The notes: generated by a model not told the origin, from the letters alone. Shown: positions 8,660 to 18,289, counted from the stretch's first letter. The stretch: 64,000 bases of DNA from Streptomyces bikiniensis (GCA_000716465.1 JNWL01000039.1:5205-69204), one strand, 5' to 3'. Numbers and translations: made by a program.

Positions 8660-9346
8660 ATGAGCGCGCCGAACTGTCTGGTCACGAACGACTGGATCTG
8701 CGGGGAGTACCTGCGCACCCGCCGCGGGGAGCTGACGGACGCGCTGCTCCAGCATGTGGGAATCACGGCCGCCTCGGTGCTGATCGCGCTCGTCGTCGCG
8801 GTGCCGCTGGCGCTGCTCGTGCGGGCCAGGCCCCGGTTCGCGGGCCCGGTCCTCGGACTGACCACGCTGCTCTACACGATCCCGTCGCTGGCGATGTTCT
8901 CGCTGCTGCTGCCGTTCTTCGGCCTTTCGGCGGCGCTCGTGGTGACCGGTCTCGTGCTGTACGCCCTGACGATCCTCGTGCGGAACGCGCTGGCGGGCCT
9001 CGCGGCCGTGCCCGCCGAGACGCGGGAGGCGGCCCGGGGCATGGGGTACGGCTCGCTGCGGCTGCTGTGGGCGGTCGAACTGCCCCTCGCGCTGCCGGTC
9101 CTGATGGCCGGGGTGCGGATGGCGACGGTGTCCACGATCGCGCTGACGACGATCGGCTCGGTCGTCGGGCGCGGCGGCCTCGGCAATCTGATCGAGGACG
9201 CGCTGCCGACCTTCTTCAAGGCGCAGGTGCTCGCCGCCTCGGTGCTGTGCGTGCTGCTCGCCGTCGTCGCAGACCTGCTGCTCCTGGGCCTCCAGCGGCT
9301 CCTCACGCCCTGGGTCCGGATACGGACCGCGCCGGGGGGTGGGTGA
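8660..9346 (+). CDS. Osmoprotectant ABC transporter permease 1
   Basis: This 228-residue permease has about five or six membrane helices. The BPD_transp_1 (EAA) loop reads LAAVPAETREAARGMGYGSLRLLWAVELPLALPVLMAG, broken here only by family variation. TTLLYTIPSLAMFSLLLP is characteristic of OpuCB/OpuCD-type permeases. GGAGGGACG lies directly before the ATG. The stop overlaps the next permease gene by 8 nt, suggesting coupled translation of a permease heterodimer. Confidence 0.92.
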   Translation: MSAPNCLVTNDWICGEYLRTRRGELTDALLQHVGITAASVLIALVVAVPLALLVRARPRFAGPVLGLTTLLYTIPSLAMFSLLLPFFGLSAALVVTGLVLYALTILVRNALAGLAAVPAETREAARGMGYGSLRLLWAVELPLALPVLMAGVRMATVSTIALTTIGSVVGRGGLGNLIEDALPTFFKAQVLAASVLCVLLAVVADLLLLGLQRLLTPWVRIRTAPGGG

Positions 9347-10076
9347 GGTGGGGGTCGTGACGGACGCCTGGGGCTGGCTCACCACCGGCGCGCACTGGAC
9401 GGGCGACGGCGGCATCGGGCAGCGCCTCGCCGAGCACGTGTACGTGAGCGGGCTCGCGCTCCTGCTCGCCTCGGCGCTCGCGCTGCCGCTCGGCCTGTGG
9501 CTGGGCCACCTGGGCCGGGGCGGGGCGCTCGCGGTGAACGTGTCGAACGTGGGCCGGGCGGTGCCCGTCTTCGCGGTCCTGGCCCTGTTCATGGTGTCGC
9601 CCCTGCGGAACGCCGGTTACGTGCCGACCGTGGTGGCCCTGGTGCTGTTCGCGATGCCGCCGCTCCTCACCAACGCGTACGTGGGGGTGCGGGAGGTGGA
9701 CCGGGCCGCGGTGCGGGCCGCGCGGGGCATGGGGATGACGGGCGGGCAGGTCTTCCTCCGGGTGGAACTGCCGCTCGCCCGGCCGGTGGTGGCGACCGGG
9801 GTCCGCTCGGCCGCGGTGCAGGTGGTCGCCACGGCCACCGTCGCGGCGATGGTCGGCCAGGGCGGCCTCGGCCGGATCATCACGGCGGGGTTCGCCACGT
9901 ACGACACGGGGCAGGTGGTCGCGGGCGCCGTGCTCGTGGCCCTGCTCGCCCTCCTGGTGGAGGGCGTGCTCGCCGGCGCGGACCGGCTCCTGCCGGGGCC
10001 GGGACGCGGTCCGGGCCGGGGGCACGCGCGCGTGCCGAAGAACAGAACGATCCGACGAAGCCGACTGGATGGGTGA
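9339..10076 (+). CDS. Osmoprotectant ABC transporter permease 2
   Basis: This permease of about 245 residues is a paralogue of the preceding gene. It has the EAA loop VREVDRAAVRAARGMGMTGGQVFLRVE-type segment and the conserved NVGRAVPVFAVLALF stretch near helix 2. Three GTG starts are possible in frame (9339, 9348, 9357); the outermost is given, and the overlap with the upstream stop supports an early start. The C-terminal tail is Arg/Gly-rich (RGPGRGHARVPKNRTIRRS). Confidence 0.88.
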   Translation: MGEVGVVTDAWGWLTTGAHWTGDGGIGQRLAEHVYVSGLALLLASALALPLGLWLGHLGRGGALAVNVSNVGRAVPVFAVLALFMVSPLRNAGYVPTVVALVLFAMPPLLTNAYVGVREVDRAAVRAARGMGMTGGQVFLRVELPLARPVVATGVRSAAVQVVATATVAAMVGQGGLGRIITAGFATYDTGQVVAGAVLVALLALLVEGVLAGADRLLPGPGRGPGRGHARVPKNRTIRRSRLDG

Positions 10077-10080
10077 TCTC

Positions 10081-11058
10081 GTGAACAGGGTCTCGCGTAT
10101 CGCGGGCGCGCTGCTGGGCACGGCGGCGCTGACCGCCGCCCTCGCGGCGTGCGGCGGTGACAGCCTGGAGGACGGAAGGGAGAAGAGCTCCGGGGGCTCC
10201 GGCGGCGGGTCGAAGGGCTCGCTCGTGGTCGGCGCGGCCGCCTTCACCGAGGCCAAGGTCCTCGCCGAGTTGTACGCGCAGTCGCTGCGGGACGCCGGAT
10301 ACTCCGTCTCCATCACCACGGTGAAGAACCGCGAGCTGTACGAGCCCTCCCTGGAGAGCGGCGAGATCGACGTCGTCCCGGAATACGCGGCGACGATCGC
10401 GGAATTCCTCAACGCGAAGGTGAACGGCCCGAAGGCGCCCGAGGAGAAGCCGGTCGCCTCCGGCGACGCGGCGGCCACGGTCGAGGCGCTGCGAAAGCTC
10501 GCCGAGCCGCGCGGTCTGAAGGTCCTCGCGGTCGGAGAGGCGGTCGACCAGAACGCCTTCGCGGTGAGCAGGGAATTCGCCGAGAAGAACAAGCTGACGA
10601 CGCTTTCCGATCTCGGCGCGTCCAAGATCAAGGTGAAGATCGCCGCCGGTGACGAATGCGCGGTGCGCCCCTTCTGCGCCCCCGGTCTGAAGAAGACGTA
10701 CGGGATCGACGTGGCCGGGATCGACCCCAAGGGCGTCGGCACCCCGCAGGCCAAGCAGGCCGTGAAGGACGGGGTGGACCAGCTGGTCCTGACGACCACC
10801 ACGGACGCCACGGTCGAGAACTACGGCCTCGTCTTCCTCACGGACGACAAAAAGCTGCAGAACGCCGACAACGTCCTGCCCGTGGTCAACGCCAAGGACG
10901 CCGGTTCTCCCGTGATAGCCGCCGCCCTCGACAAGATCACCAAGGTGCTGACCACAGCGGATCTCGCCGAACTCAACCGCAAGGTGGATGCCGAGCGGGC
11001 GAAGCCGGAGGACGTCGCCAAGGAGTATCTGACGGCGAAGGGGCTGCTCAAGAAGTAG
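10081..11058 (+). CDS. Osmoprotectant-binding lipoprotein of the ABC transporter
   Basis: This protein of about 325 residues has a lipoprotein signal peptide ending in the lipobox ALAAC (Cys24) and a Ser/Gly linker. The OpuAC/ProX-like binding domain begins SLVVGAAAFTEAKVLAELY and contains SGEIDVVPEYAAT, a hallmark of the YehZ/OpuCC type. I chose the GTG at 10081 because NRVSRIAGALLGTAALTAAL is a compact signal peptide; an ATG at 10069 is also in frame. It completes the importer with the two permeases and the divergent ATPase. Confidence 0.9.
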   Translation: MNRVSRIAGALLGTAALTAALAACGGDSLEDGREKSSGGSGGGSKGSLVVGAAAFTEAKVLAELYAQSLRDAGYSVSITTVKNRELYEPSLESGEIDVVPEYAATIAEFLNAKVNGPKAPEEKPVASGDAAATVEALRKLAEPRGLKVLAVGEAVDQNAFAVSREFAEKNKLTTLSDLGASKIKVKIAAGDECAVRPFCAPGLKKTYGIDVAGIDPKGVGTPQAKQAVKDGVDQLVLTTTTDATVENYGLVFLTDDKKLQNADNVLPVVNAKDAGSPVIAAALDKITKVLTTADLAELNRKVDAERAKPEDVAKEYLTAKGLLKK

Positions 11059-11188
11059 GCGAAGAGCGGGGGGAGTCGGCCCGAAACGGAACCGGAACGG
11101 GCGGTATCCACTTCCGGTGGCGAGAAGTGGCCAAGAGATTGCCGGGCCGATCCCCCGCACGGCGCCTACGCACGGTAAATTTCAGGCC

Positions 11189-12214
11189 ATGCCACGTGGA
11201 CGCCACCGCCATTCCCCGCCTCTGCACAAGCTGCTGCCGCCCTCCGCGGTCGCCGGCGCCGCGGTCGTGTGCGCCGCGGCCGCCTGGCTGCCCGGCGACC
11301 TGGTGGTCGTGCGGCTGCTGACCGCCGCCGCGGCGGCCGCGGCCGTCACCGGCGCCTTCCTCATGCGCAGTTGGGACCGGAGCGCCGGACTGCGGGTCGC
11401 CGAGACCGAGCGGGCGCGCGCCGCCGACCAGTGGAAGGCCGAGGAGCGGGCCGCCGAACTGGAGTCCGACCTCGAAGAGTCCCGCGCCCTGCGCGCCCGG
11501 CTCGACGCCAAGCTCCGCGCCAAGCGCGTGGAGCTCGCCGGACTGCGCGGCGAGCACGCCGACCTGCTCCGCCGCTACGCTACCGCCGAGACCGAGCGCG
11601 CCAGCGCCCTGGAGGGCCGCCGCGTCCTCGCCCTGGAGAGCGCGGGCGGCGGCGACGCCAAGGCCCTCCCGGCCGCCGGCTCCGCACTCACCCCGGAGGC
11701 CTTCCGCCGCGCCGCCGAGGCCCTGCGCGACCTCCCGCGCAACGCCGCCGCCCAGCAGGCCCGCCGCACCGCCGAGGCCGCCCGCGCCCGCGACCTCGCC
11801 GAGCGCGCCCGGGAGACGGAGGAGCCGCAGGGGAAGCACGCGGCGGCCGCCGGGACCGAGCAGTACACCCGGCCGGCCGCCCCCGCCCTCCCGCCCGCCG
11901 CCCCCGTACCGGTCGCCGCCGCGATCGTCCCGCACGCCTCCCGCAGGTCCGTCCCGCGCCCCGAGGGCGGCTTCGACTTCTTCGGCACGCAGAAGACGGC
12001 GGAGGCCATCGAGGCCGTGCAGCACACCGACCTCGCCGACGTCGTCGGCGAGGAGGTCCTGGCCGCCGGGGCCGCGCTCGGCACCCCGGCCGGCGCCCCC
12101 GGCATCGGCACTCCCGTGCCGCCGCGGACGATCGGCCAGGTCATCGACCTGACCGCGCACGACGAGACGGAACAGCTCGACGTGGCGGAGCTGCGCGGGG
12201 CCGTGAACTCATGA
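11189..12214 (+). CDS. Membrane-anchored coiled-coil protein of unknown function
   Basis: This 341-residue protein has two hydrophobic segments near the N-terminus (about residues 18-36 and 40-60). A long charged Ala/Glu/Arg-rich helix follows (about 70-130 and 165-200, e.g. ADQWKAEERAAELESDLEES), likely to form a coiled coil. A Pro/Ala-rich linker leads to a short conserved tail (GGFDFFGTQKTAEAIEAVQHTDLADVVGEEV). I do not recognise a functional family. The downstream acetyltransferase gene overlaps it by 4 nt (ATGA), so the two are probably co-translated. Confidence 0.85.
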   Translation: MPRGRHRHSPPLHKLLPPSAVAGAAVVCAAAAWLPGDLVVVRLLTAAAAAAAVTGAFLMRSWDRSAGLRVAETERARAADQWKAEERAAELESDLEESRALRARLDAKLRAKRVELAGLRGEHADLLRRYATAETERASALEGRRVLALESAGGGDAKALPAAGSALTPEAFRRAAEALRDLPRNAAAQQARRTAEAARARDLAERARETEEPQGKHAAAAGTEQYTRPAAPALPPAAPVPVAAAIVPHASRRSVPRPEGGFDFFGTQKTAEAIEAVQHTDLADVVGEEVLAAGAALGTPAGAPGIGTPVPPRTIGQVIDLTAHDETEQLDVAELRGAVNS

Positions 12215-12702
12215 CGCACCGCCTCGCCGCCCTCCCCGCCGGTGAGGTCGCCCGCCGCCGGGACGAACTGCTCGCCCTGTGCGCCCAGGCCTTCTGCGGC
12301 GAGCCCTGGCACGAGCCGCCGCTCGGCGCCGTACGGACCGTGGAGCGGCTGCTCGGCTCGGCGGCCGGGCGGCCCGACTTCCGGGCCGTCGCCGCGTTCG
12401 GCCCCGACGACGAACTCCTGGGCTTCACGGCCGGCTGGACCGACACCGTCCTGACCGGCCGGGAACCCGCCTTCGAACTCGCCGAACTCGTCGTCGCCCC
12501 CGCCCGCCAGGGCCTCGGCACCGGCCGCGCCCTCCACGACGCGATCCTCGCCGGCCTGGCCCCGGGCTCACGCCTTCTGATGACCCTCGACGTACCGGAG
12601 TTGACGAAGCGGTACGAGCGCTGGGGCTGGTCCGTGTACGACCGGCGCACGCCGGGCACGTCGGGGCGCGTGTACGCGGTGATGCGCCGCGAGGACGGAT
12701 AG
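12211..12702 (+). CDS. GNAT-family N-acetyltransferase
   Basis: This 163-residue protein has the GNAT order: a central strand FELAELVVAPARQGLGTGRALHDAI contains the acetyl-CoA binding motif (Q/RxxGxG/A as RQGLGTG), followed by the YERWGWSVY motif B region. The substrate is unknown. It is coupled to the preceding coiled-coil gene by an ATGA overlap. The stop codon lies inside the first unit of a 45-bp tandem repeat that continues to the next gene. Confidence 0.9.
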   Translation: MTHRLAALPAGEVARRRDELLALCAQAFCGEPWHEPPLGAVRTVERLLGSAAGRPDFRAVAAFGPDDELLGFTAGWTDTVLTGREPAFELAELVVAPARQGLGTGRALHDAILAGLAPGSRLLMTLDVPELTKRYERWGWSVYDRRTPGTSGRVYAVMRREDG

Positions 12703-12815
12703 CGGCGGGTTCTACCTGCCGGTACCGGCCCCGCTCCTTACGGACAGCGGCGGGTTCTGCCTTGCCGGTACCGGCCGGCTCCTCACGGATGGCCGCGGGT
12801 CCTACTTGTCGATGT
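12696..12815. repeat. 45-bp imperfect tandem repeat at the 3' ends of two convergent genes
   Basis: Units begin at 12696, 12741 and 12786 with an exact 45-bp period. They share the pattern CGGAT/C-AGCGGCGGGTTCT followed by GCCGGTACCGGCC. The first unit contains the acetyltransferase stop and the third runs into the nuoD stop. Units 1 and 2 are very similar; unit 3 is partial and diverged. The palindromic core CCGGTACCGG appears in units 1 and 2. Confidence 0.8.
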
Positions 12816-13944
12816 CGCCGACGACGAAGAAGAGCGAGCCCAGGATCGCCACCATGTCGGCGACCAGCGTCCCCGGCAGCAGTTCGGCGAGGGCCTGGAT
12901 GTTGTTGAACGAGGCCGAGCGCAGCTTCATCCGGTACGGGGTCTTCTCGCCCTTCGACACCAGGTAGTAGCCGTTCACGCCGAGCGGGTTCTCGGTCCAC
13001 GCGTACGTGTGGCCCTCCGGCGCCTTCAGGACCTTCGGCAGCCGCTGGTTGACCGGCCCCGGCGGCAGCTCCTCCATCCGGTCCAGACAGGCGTCCGCCA
13101 GGTCCAGGGAGTTGTGCGTCTGGTCGAGCAGGCACTCGAACCGGGCCAGGCAGTCGCCCTCCTCCCGCACCGCCACCCGCAGCACGTCCGCCAGCTCCCC
13201 GTACGCGAGGTACGGCTCGTCGCGGCGCAGGTCGAAGTCGACGCCCGAGGCGCGGGCGATCGGCCCCGACACCCCGTACGCGTGGACCGCCTCCCGCGAC
13301 AGGACCCCGATCCCGCGCGTGCGGCCCCGGAAGATCTCGTTGCCGAGGACGAGCCGGTCGTACACGTCCATCCGCGAGCGCACGTCCGCGACGGCCTGCC
13401 GCACCCGGCCCGTCCACCCGGCCGGCAGGTCCTCCTTGAGGCCGCCGACCCGGTTGAACATGTAGTGCATCCGGCCGCCGGACGCCTCCTCCATCACCGC
13501 CTGGAGCTCCTCGCGCTCCCGGAAGGCGTGGAAGACCGGGGTGATCCCGCCCAGTTCGAGGGGGTACGAGCCCAGGAACATGAGGTGGTTGAGGACCCGG
13601 TTCAGCTCGGCGAGGAGCGTACGGGCCCACACCGCGCGCTCCGGGACCTCCATGCCCAGCATCCGCTCGACGGCCATCACCACGCCCAGCTCGCTGGAGA
13701 ACGCGGACAGCCAGTCGTGGCGGTTGGCCAGCATGACGATCTGGCGGTAGTCCCGCGCCTCGAAGAGCTTCTCGGCCCCCCGGTGCATGTAGCCGACCAC
13801 CGGCTCGGCCGACCGGATCACCTCGCCGTCCAGGACGAGCCGGAGCCGGAGCACGCCGTGGGTCGAGGGGTGCTGCGGCCCGATGTTCAGCACCATGTCG
13901 GTGCTCTCCGCCGCGCCGCCGATTCCGACCGTCGTCTCCGTCAT
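12802..13944 (-). CDS. nuoD: Stand-alone NADH-quinone oxidoreductase subunit D paralogue (NuoD/49-kDa family)
   Basis: This 380-residue protein has the family hallmarks [15 protein letters not shown] (about 20-34), [12 protein letters not shown] (about 51-62), and a C-terminal [18 protein letters not shown] matching the end of NuoD. In complex I this subunit, with NuoB, frames cluster N2 and the quinone site. No other nuo gene is nearby, so it is a second copy outside the main nuo operon; its partner subunits are unknown. It lies 31 nt downstream of the MidA-like methyltransferase gene on the same strand and is probably co-transcribed with it. Confidence 0.93.
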   Translation of the reverse strand: MTETTVGIGGAAESTDMVLNIGPQHPSTHGVLRLRLVLDGEVIRSAEPVVGYMHRGAEKLFEARDYRQIVMLANRHDWLSAFSSELGVVMAVERMLGMEVPERAVWARTLLAELNRVLNHLMFLGSYPLELGGITPVFHAFREREELQAVMEEASGGRMHYMFNRVGGLKEDLPAGWTGRVRQAVADVRSRMDVYDRLVLGNEIFRGRTRGIGVLSREAVHAYGVSGPIARASGVDFDLRRDEPYLAYGELADVLRVAVREEGDCLARFECLLDQTHNSLDLADACLDRMEELPPGPVNQRLPKVLKAPEGHTYAWTENPLGVNGYYLVSKGEKTPYRMKLRSASFNNIQALAELLPGTLVADMVAILGSLFFVVGDIDK

Positions 13945-13975
13945 GCGGCCAGTATCTCCCGTACGGGCCCCGCCC

Positions 13976-14959
13976 CTACGGCCCGTCCGCCGGGGGCACC
14001 CGCCGGGTCAGCCAGAGGAAGTCGCCGAGGCCGCCCCGGGCGGTCAGCTCGGCGGCCTCGCCGGCCGAGGACAGGGCCCGGACGTACCCGGCCGGGTCGG
14101 TGGAGGCGAGCGCGAGGGGCGGCCGGTCCCCGGTCACCCCGAGCCGCCGCAGCGCCTCCCGCTGCGTGACCAGCTCCGTGCCCGCCCCTCCGGAGGAGGC
14201 CGCCGCGCACGCGTCCAGCGCCACGTGGGACGTCAGGTCGCAGGAGCCGTCCGGAACCGGCGGCACCTCGCGGCCCGCGCGGAACCCGGTCAGGGAGCCG
14301 AAGGGCGGCCGGGAGCCCCGTACGTGCGCGTAGTCCACGGCCACCGCCCGGCCCGCCGCCAGACAGGACACCGCAGACGCCCAGGCCTCGTCCCGGGGCC
14401 GCCCGATCTCGGCCCGCGCGCCGGGCTCCCGCAGCGGCCACCAGCGCTCCAGCCACTCCGCGTCCGCCCCCGAGACGGGCGCGCCGAGCCGCTCCGTGCC
14501 GTCGGCGCGCACCTCCACGTACCGGACCGTGCCCGCCGCGTCCGCCTCGGCCGCGTCCACCGGCACGTTGTCCAGCCACTCGTTCGCGAAGAGCAGCCCC
14601 CGCGCCCCGCGCGGCGGCCGGTCCGTCCACTCCACCCGGGGGTCGAGCCCGTCCGGGCGAGCGGCGCGCTCGACCGCGTACGCCCGTACCGAAAGGCCGC
14701 TCCCGGCGGTCGCCGCGAGCACCCCGGCGAGCAGTTCCCCGCGCCCCGCGCCCACGTCCACGAGATCGACCCGGTCCGTCCCCAGTTCCTCCGCGACCCC
14801 GGCCAGGAGCCGGGCCACGGCCCCCGCGAAGAGCGGGGAGGCGTGCACCGAGGTGCGGAAGTGCCCCGCCGGGCCCTCGGGCCGCAGGTAGAAGCCCCCG
14901 GGGCCGTACAGCGCCCGCTCCGTGGCCTCCCGCCACCCCCACCACGTCTTGTCCGTCAC
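13976..14959 (-). CDS. MidA/NDUFAF7-like SAM-dependent methyltransferase (COG1565 type)
   Basis: This 327-residue protein has the MidA pattern: [19 protein letters not shown] near residues 26-45, a SAM-binding [55 protein letters not shown], and [11 protein letters not shown]. Human NDUFAF7 of this family dimethylates an Arg of the NuoD homologue NDUFS2. Here the next gene on the same strand is a nuoD paralogue, which supports the same role, although that is inference. I chose the GTG at 14959 ([19 protein letters not shown]), preceded by GGAGGGGAG. Confidence 0.82.
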   Translation of the reverse strand: MTDKTWWGWREATERALYGPGGFYLRPEGPAGHFRTSVHASPLFAGAVARLLAGVAEELGTDRVDLVDVGAGRGELLAGVLAATAGSGLSVRAYAVERAARPDGLDPRVEWTDRPPRGARGLLFANEWLDNVPVDAAEADAAGTVRYVEVRADGTERLGAPVSGADAEWLERWWPLREPGARAEIGRPRDEAWASAVSCLAAGRAVAVDYAHVRGSRPPFGSLTGFRAGREVPPVPDGSCDLTSHVALDACAAASSGGAGTELVTQREALRRLGVTGDRPPLALASTDPAGYVRALSSAGEAAELTARGGLGDFLWLTRRVPPADGP

Positions 14960-15078
14960 GGACCACAGTCTCCCCTCCGGGCCCGCCCCGGCCCCCCGCC
15001 ACCGTCTCCACCTCGGGGAGTACGGTCCCCGAGCCAAGGATCGACCCCACGGTTGATCCCCGAACCTTCCCCCTTCCC

Positions 15079-15084
15079 TACGCT
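15079..15084 (+). promoter_or_regulatory. Leaderless -10 element for the histidine kinase gene
   Basis: TACGCT lies 7 nt before the GTG start at 15092. A TTGATC at 15053 is 20 nt upstream, too far for an ideal -35. Confidence 0.5.
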
Positions 15085-15091
15085 GGGTGAC

Positions 15092-16294
15092 GTGCAGCGC
15101 CTCTACGACTTCCTCCGCAGACACCCCACGGGCGTCGACGGCTTCTGGGCCCTCGTCCTCCTCGGGTTCTCCCTGCTGTGGGTGGGGTCGACCTACCCGC
15201 CGGTCGACCATCCCGTCGCGTACGGGATCGTCGCCGCGCTCTTCTCCCTGGTCCTGGCGCTGCGCCGGCGGGCTCCGGAGCGGATGCTGCTGCTCACCGT
15301 CGCCCTCGGCCTGCTCCAGCTCGCCCTCGGCCTGGAACCGTTCCTGGCCGACTTCGCCATGCTCGTGATCATCTACACGGTCGCGGCGCACGACGGACCG
15401 CGCTGGGCGTCCCGCCTCGCCCTCGCCGGCGGACTGAGCGCCGCCACGCTCGCCCAGTTCAGATGGCCGGTGGAGGACCCCGCCTCCGGCCCCGCCAAGG
15501 TCTTCTTCACGGTCATCATGACCGTGCCGTTCGTCCTCGCCTGGGTTCTCGGCGACTCCCTGCGCACCCGCCGCGCCTACTTCGCGCAGCTGGAGGAGCG
15601 CGCCTCCCGCCTGGAGCAGGAGCGCGAGGCCCAGGCCAAGGTCGCGGTCGCCGCCGAGCGGGCCAGGATCGCCCGCGAGCTGCACGACGTCGTCGCGCAC
15701 AACGTGTCGGTGATGGTGGTCCAGGCCGACGGCGCCGCCTACGTCATGGACTCGTCCCCGGAGACCGCGAAGCAGGCCCTGGAGACCATCTCCACCACCG
15801 GCCGGCAGGCGCTCGCCGAGATGCGCAGGCTCCTCGGCATCCTGCGCACCGGGGAGCACCAGGAGGCCGGGGAGTACGTGCCGCAGCCCGACGTGGGCCA
15901 GATCGAGGACCTGGTCGAGCAGGTCAGGGGCGCCGGCCTCACCGTCGACTTCGCGGTCGAGGGGAGCCCCCGCCCGCTGCCCAGCGGCGTCGAGCTCACC
16001 GCGTACCGGATCGTGCAGGAGGCCCTGACCAACACCCGCAAGCACGGCGGGCCGGACGCGGGCGCCAGCGTCCGCCTGGTCTACTTCGACGACGGCCTCG
16101 GGCTGCTCGTCGAGGACGACGGCCGGGGGGCGCCGCAGGAGATGTACGAGGACGGGGGCGCCGACGGGCGGGGCCACGGTCTGATCGGCATGCGGGAGCG
16201 GGTCGGCATGGTCGGCGGCACCCTGGACGCGGGCCCGCGTCCGGGCGGAGGCTTCCGGATCAGCGCCCTGCTCCCCCTCAAGCCCGCCCACTGA
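15092..16294 (+). CDS. Sensor histidine kinase (NarL/DesK-type, HisKA_3)
   Basis: This 400-residue kinase has about four or five N-terminal membrane helices (residues 18-155), a short coiled coil, a HisKA_3 dimerisation region with phospho-acceptor His198 ([18 protein letters not shown]), and a HATPase_c domain with [19 protein letters not shown] and [11 protein letters not shown]. The GTG at 15092 is 7 nt after a TACGCT element. The cognate response regulator starts 23 nt after the stop. The signal is unknown; there is no large extracytoplasmic domain, so a membrane or intramembrane cue is likely. Confidence 0.93.
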   Translation: MQRLYDFLRRHPTGVDGFWALVLLGFSLLWVGSTYPPVDHPVAYGIVAALFSLVLALRRRAPERMLLLTVALGLLQLALGLEPFLADFAMLVIIYTVAAHDGPRWASRLALAGGLSAATLAQFRWPVEDPASGPAKVFFTVIMTVPFVLAWVLGDSLRTRRAYFAQLEERASRLEQEREAQAKVAVAAERARIARELHDVVAHNVSVMVVQADGAAYVMDSSPETAKQALETISTTGRQALAEMRRLLGILRTGEHQEAGEYVPQPDVGQIEDLVEQVRGAGLTVDFAVEGSPRPLPSGVELTAYRIVQEALTNTRKHGGPDAGASVRLVYFDDGLGLLVEDDGRGAPQEMYEDGGADGRGHGLIGMRERVGMVGGTLDAGPRPGGGFRISALLPLKPAH

Positions 16295-16317
16295 CGACCC
16301 CTAAGGAAACCGCTCCC

Positions 16318-16995
16318 ATGCCCATTCGCGTGATGCTCGTAGACGACCAGGTGCTGCTGCGCACCGGCTTCCGCATGGTGCTCGCCGCCCAGCCGGACAT
16401 GGAGGTCGTGGCGGAGGCGGGCGACGGCGCCGAGGCCCTGGAGGTGCTGCGGTCGACGGAGGTCGACGTCGTCCTGATGGACGTGCGCATGCCGAGGCTG
16501 GACGGGGTGGAGGCGACCCGGCGGATCTGCGCCCAGCCGGACCCGCCGAAGGTGCTGATCCTGACCACCTTCGACCTCGACGAGTACGCGTTCTCCGGTC
16601 TGAAGGCGGGGGCCAGCGGCTTCATGCTGAAGGACGTGCCGCCGGCGGAGCTGCTCGGCGCGATCCGCTCGGTGCACAGCGGGGACGCCGTGGTGGCGCC
16701 CTCGACCACCCGCCGTCTCCTCGACCGCTTCTCGCCGATGCTGCCGTCGACGGGCCGCGAGCCCGAGCACAAGGAGCTGGGGCGTCTGACGGACCGCGAG
16801 CGGGAGGTGATGATGCTGGTCGCGCAGGGCCTGTCGAACGGCGAGATCGCCGCCCGGCTCGTCCTCTCCGAGGCGACGGTGAAGACGCACGTCGGCCGCA
16901 TCCTCACCAAGCTGGGCCTGCGCGACCGGGTCCAGGTCGTGGTCCTCGCGTACGAGTCGGGGCTGGTCAGGGCCGGGGGCGGCGGGGCGGCGTAG
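16318..16995 (+). CDS. LuxR/NarL-family response regulator
   Basis: This 225-residue regulator has an N-terminal receiver domain with acidic residues D9-D10, phospho-acceptor D55 (VVLMDVRMPR) and the conserved Lys in GFMLKDVPP. A C-terminal LuxR-type HTH reads LTDREREVMMLVAQGLSNGEIAARL (split here by family convention) and ATVKTHVGRILTKLGLRDRVQ. It is the partner of the upstream kinase. Targets are unknown. Confidence 0.95.
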   Translation: MPIRVMLVDDQVLLRTGFRMVLAAQPDMEVVAEAGDGAEALEVLRSTEVDVVLMDVRMPRLDGVEATRRICAQPDPPKVLILTTFDLDEYAFSGLKAGASGFMLKDVPPAELLGAIRSVHSGDAVVAPSTTRRLLDRFSPMLPSTGREPEHKELGRLTDREREVMMLVAQGLSNGEIAARLVLSEATVKTHVGRILTKLGLRDRVQVVVLAYESGLVRAGGGGAA

Positions 16996-17016
16996 GACGG
17001 CCGCGGCTTCCCTTCC

Positions 17017-17099
17017 GGGGCGGGAGCGCCGCCTTCTGGAGCGGGAGCGCCGTCTTCCGGGGCGGGAGCGCCGCTTTTTGGATAGCGCCGCTCGCTATC
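17017..17099. repeat. 21-bp tandem repeat ending in a small hairpin between convergent genes
   Basis: Three 21-bp units (17017-17037, 17038-17058, 17059-17079) share GGGGCGGGAGCGCCG followed by C/T-rich bases; the last ends in TTTTT. A hairpin follows immediately: GATAGCG (17081-17087), a 5-nt loop and CGCTATC (17093-17099). This overlaps the stop of the minus-strand regulator gene. The hairpin may act in transcription termination. Confidence 0.7.
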
Positions 17100-18183
17100 G
17101 CAGCACCGACTCCAGGAAGTCGCTGCCCAGGCGGGCGGTGACGGTCACGTCGAGCTGGTGCAGGACGTACCGGCCGCGCCGCCGGGTGGTGACCAGGCCG
17201 GCCTTCTTCATGACCGCGAGGTGGCGGGAGACCTCGGGCGGGGTGATGCCGTACGCGTCGGCCAGCTCGCTCGTCGTGTACTCGCCCCGGGCGAGGCTGC
17301 GGCAGAGCCGCATCCGCATCGGGTGGGCGACCGCCTCCAGGCGCAGCTTGACCGCCTCCACGGGGGTGCCGCCGCCGAGGTCGCGGGCGGGCACGGGGTA
17401 CTGGACCACCGGCTGCCAGCCGGGCGCGTACAGCGCGGAGAGGTGCGGCCAGCCGAAGGCGGTCGGCAGGAACGTCACGCCGGTGCCCTCGGCGGTGGTA
17501 CGGCGCTGGAGCAGCTTGTCCACGACGATCCGGGAGCCCCGCTCGTCCTCCTCCAGGGCCATCGAGGAGGAGGCGTCGGCGACGGCCTCGGCCAAGCCCT
17601 TGCGGCGCATCAGCTCGGTCTTGTGGCGCGCGTCGGCGGCGAGCTGGACCCGGACGCGGCGCCAGGTGTCGCCGAAGAAGGCCTCGTCGCAGTCCTCCAG
17701 GAGCCGCCGGACCCACGCGCGCGTGCCGGGCGGGTCCGCGAGCATCCGCTCCACGAAGGCGGCCTGGCGCGGGCCGCGCGCGGCGGCCAGGTCGAGGGCG
17801 CGGCGGCGCATCCGCCCGTCCACGAGCGGGGACGGGGCGCCGTGCGCGTAGTGGCCGGCGCAGGAGATCTCCAGGGCCGCGCCCACGTACTTCTCGTCGT
17901 CCATCCGGTCGAGGTCGTCCAGCTCCTCGGCGAGCGTCTCGCGGGGGCGGGCGGGCAGCAGGATGTCGGACCGGGTGGAGCGCCACATGAAGTCGGCCTC
18001 GTGGAGCCGGTCCGCGAGCTCCGGCTTCAGCGCGGCGGCCGTGGTGGTGGTCCAGGCGTGCAGCCGGGCGTGGTGCGCGGGCTCCGCCAGGGCGTGCAGG
18101 GCGGCGCCCAGCTCGGCCAGGGGCGAGGGGCAGAAGGAGATCCGCTCGTGCGGCAGTCCGGTGATGTCGATGGTCACGCTCAC
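17095..18183 (-). CDS. ArsR-type winged-helix transcriptional regulator (DUF5937-like N-terminal region)
   Basis: This 362-residue protein has a C-terminal ArsR-like HTH (about residues 280-350: AVAHPMRMRLCRSLARGEYTT..., YGITPPEVSRHLAVMKKAGLVTTRRRGRYVLHQLD). A large N-terminal domain of about 250 residues (VTIDITGLPHERISFCPSPL...) resembles the DUF5937 regulators of actinobacteria. The ligand is unknown. It is divergent from a small gene at 18331. The gap carries two copies of a TTGACGGGG-CGTCAA inverted repeat, probably its own operator. Confidence 0.86.
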   Translation of the reverse strand: MSVTIDITGLPHERISFCPSPLAELGAALHALAEPAHHARLHAWTTTTAAALKPELADRLHEADFMWRSTRSDILLPARPRETLAEELDDLDRMDDEKYVGAALEISCAGHYAHGAPSPLVDGRMRRRALDLAAARGPRQAAFVERMLADPPGTRAWVRRLLEDCDEAFFGDTWRRVRVQLAADARHKTELMRRKGLAEAVADASSSMALEEDERGSRIVVDKLLQRRTTAEGTGVTFLPTAFGWPHLSALYAPGWQPVVQYPVPARDLGGGTPVEAVKLRLEAVAHPMRMRLCRSLARGEYTTSELADAYGITPPEVSRHLAVMKKAGLVTTRRRGRYVLHQLDVTVTARLGSDFLESVLR

Positions 18184-18225
18184 CGTGTCATGGTGCGGGA
18201 CGGACCGGGGGCGGTGTCGCGCCGA

Positions 18226-18289
18226 TTGACGGGGACCGTCAAACGGCGGTCGCGGGCGGGTCCGGCCGTCGTTTGACGGGGCTCGTCAA
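18226..18289. promoter_or_regulatory. Two palindromic operator-like sites upstream of the ArsR-type regulator
   Basis: Site 1 (18226-18242) is TTGACGG, 3 nt, CCGTCAA, a perfect 7-bp inverted repeat. Site 2 (18273-18289) is TTGACGG, 3 nt, TCGTCAA. Both are followed by an A/C-CGGCGG extension, so they are also direct repeats, 47 bp apart. They lie in the gap between the divergent regulator (starts 18183) and the gene at 18331, where an autoregulatory operator is expected. Confidence 0.65.
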
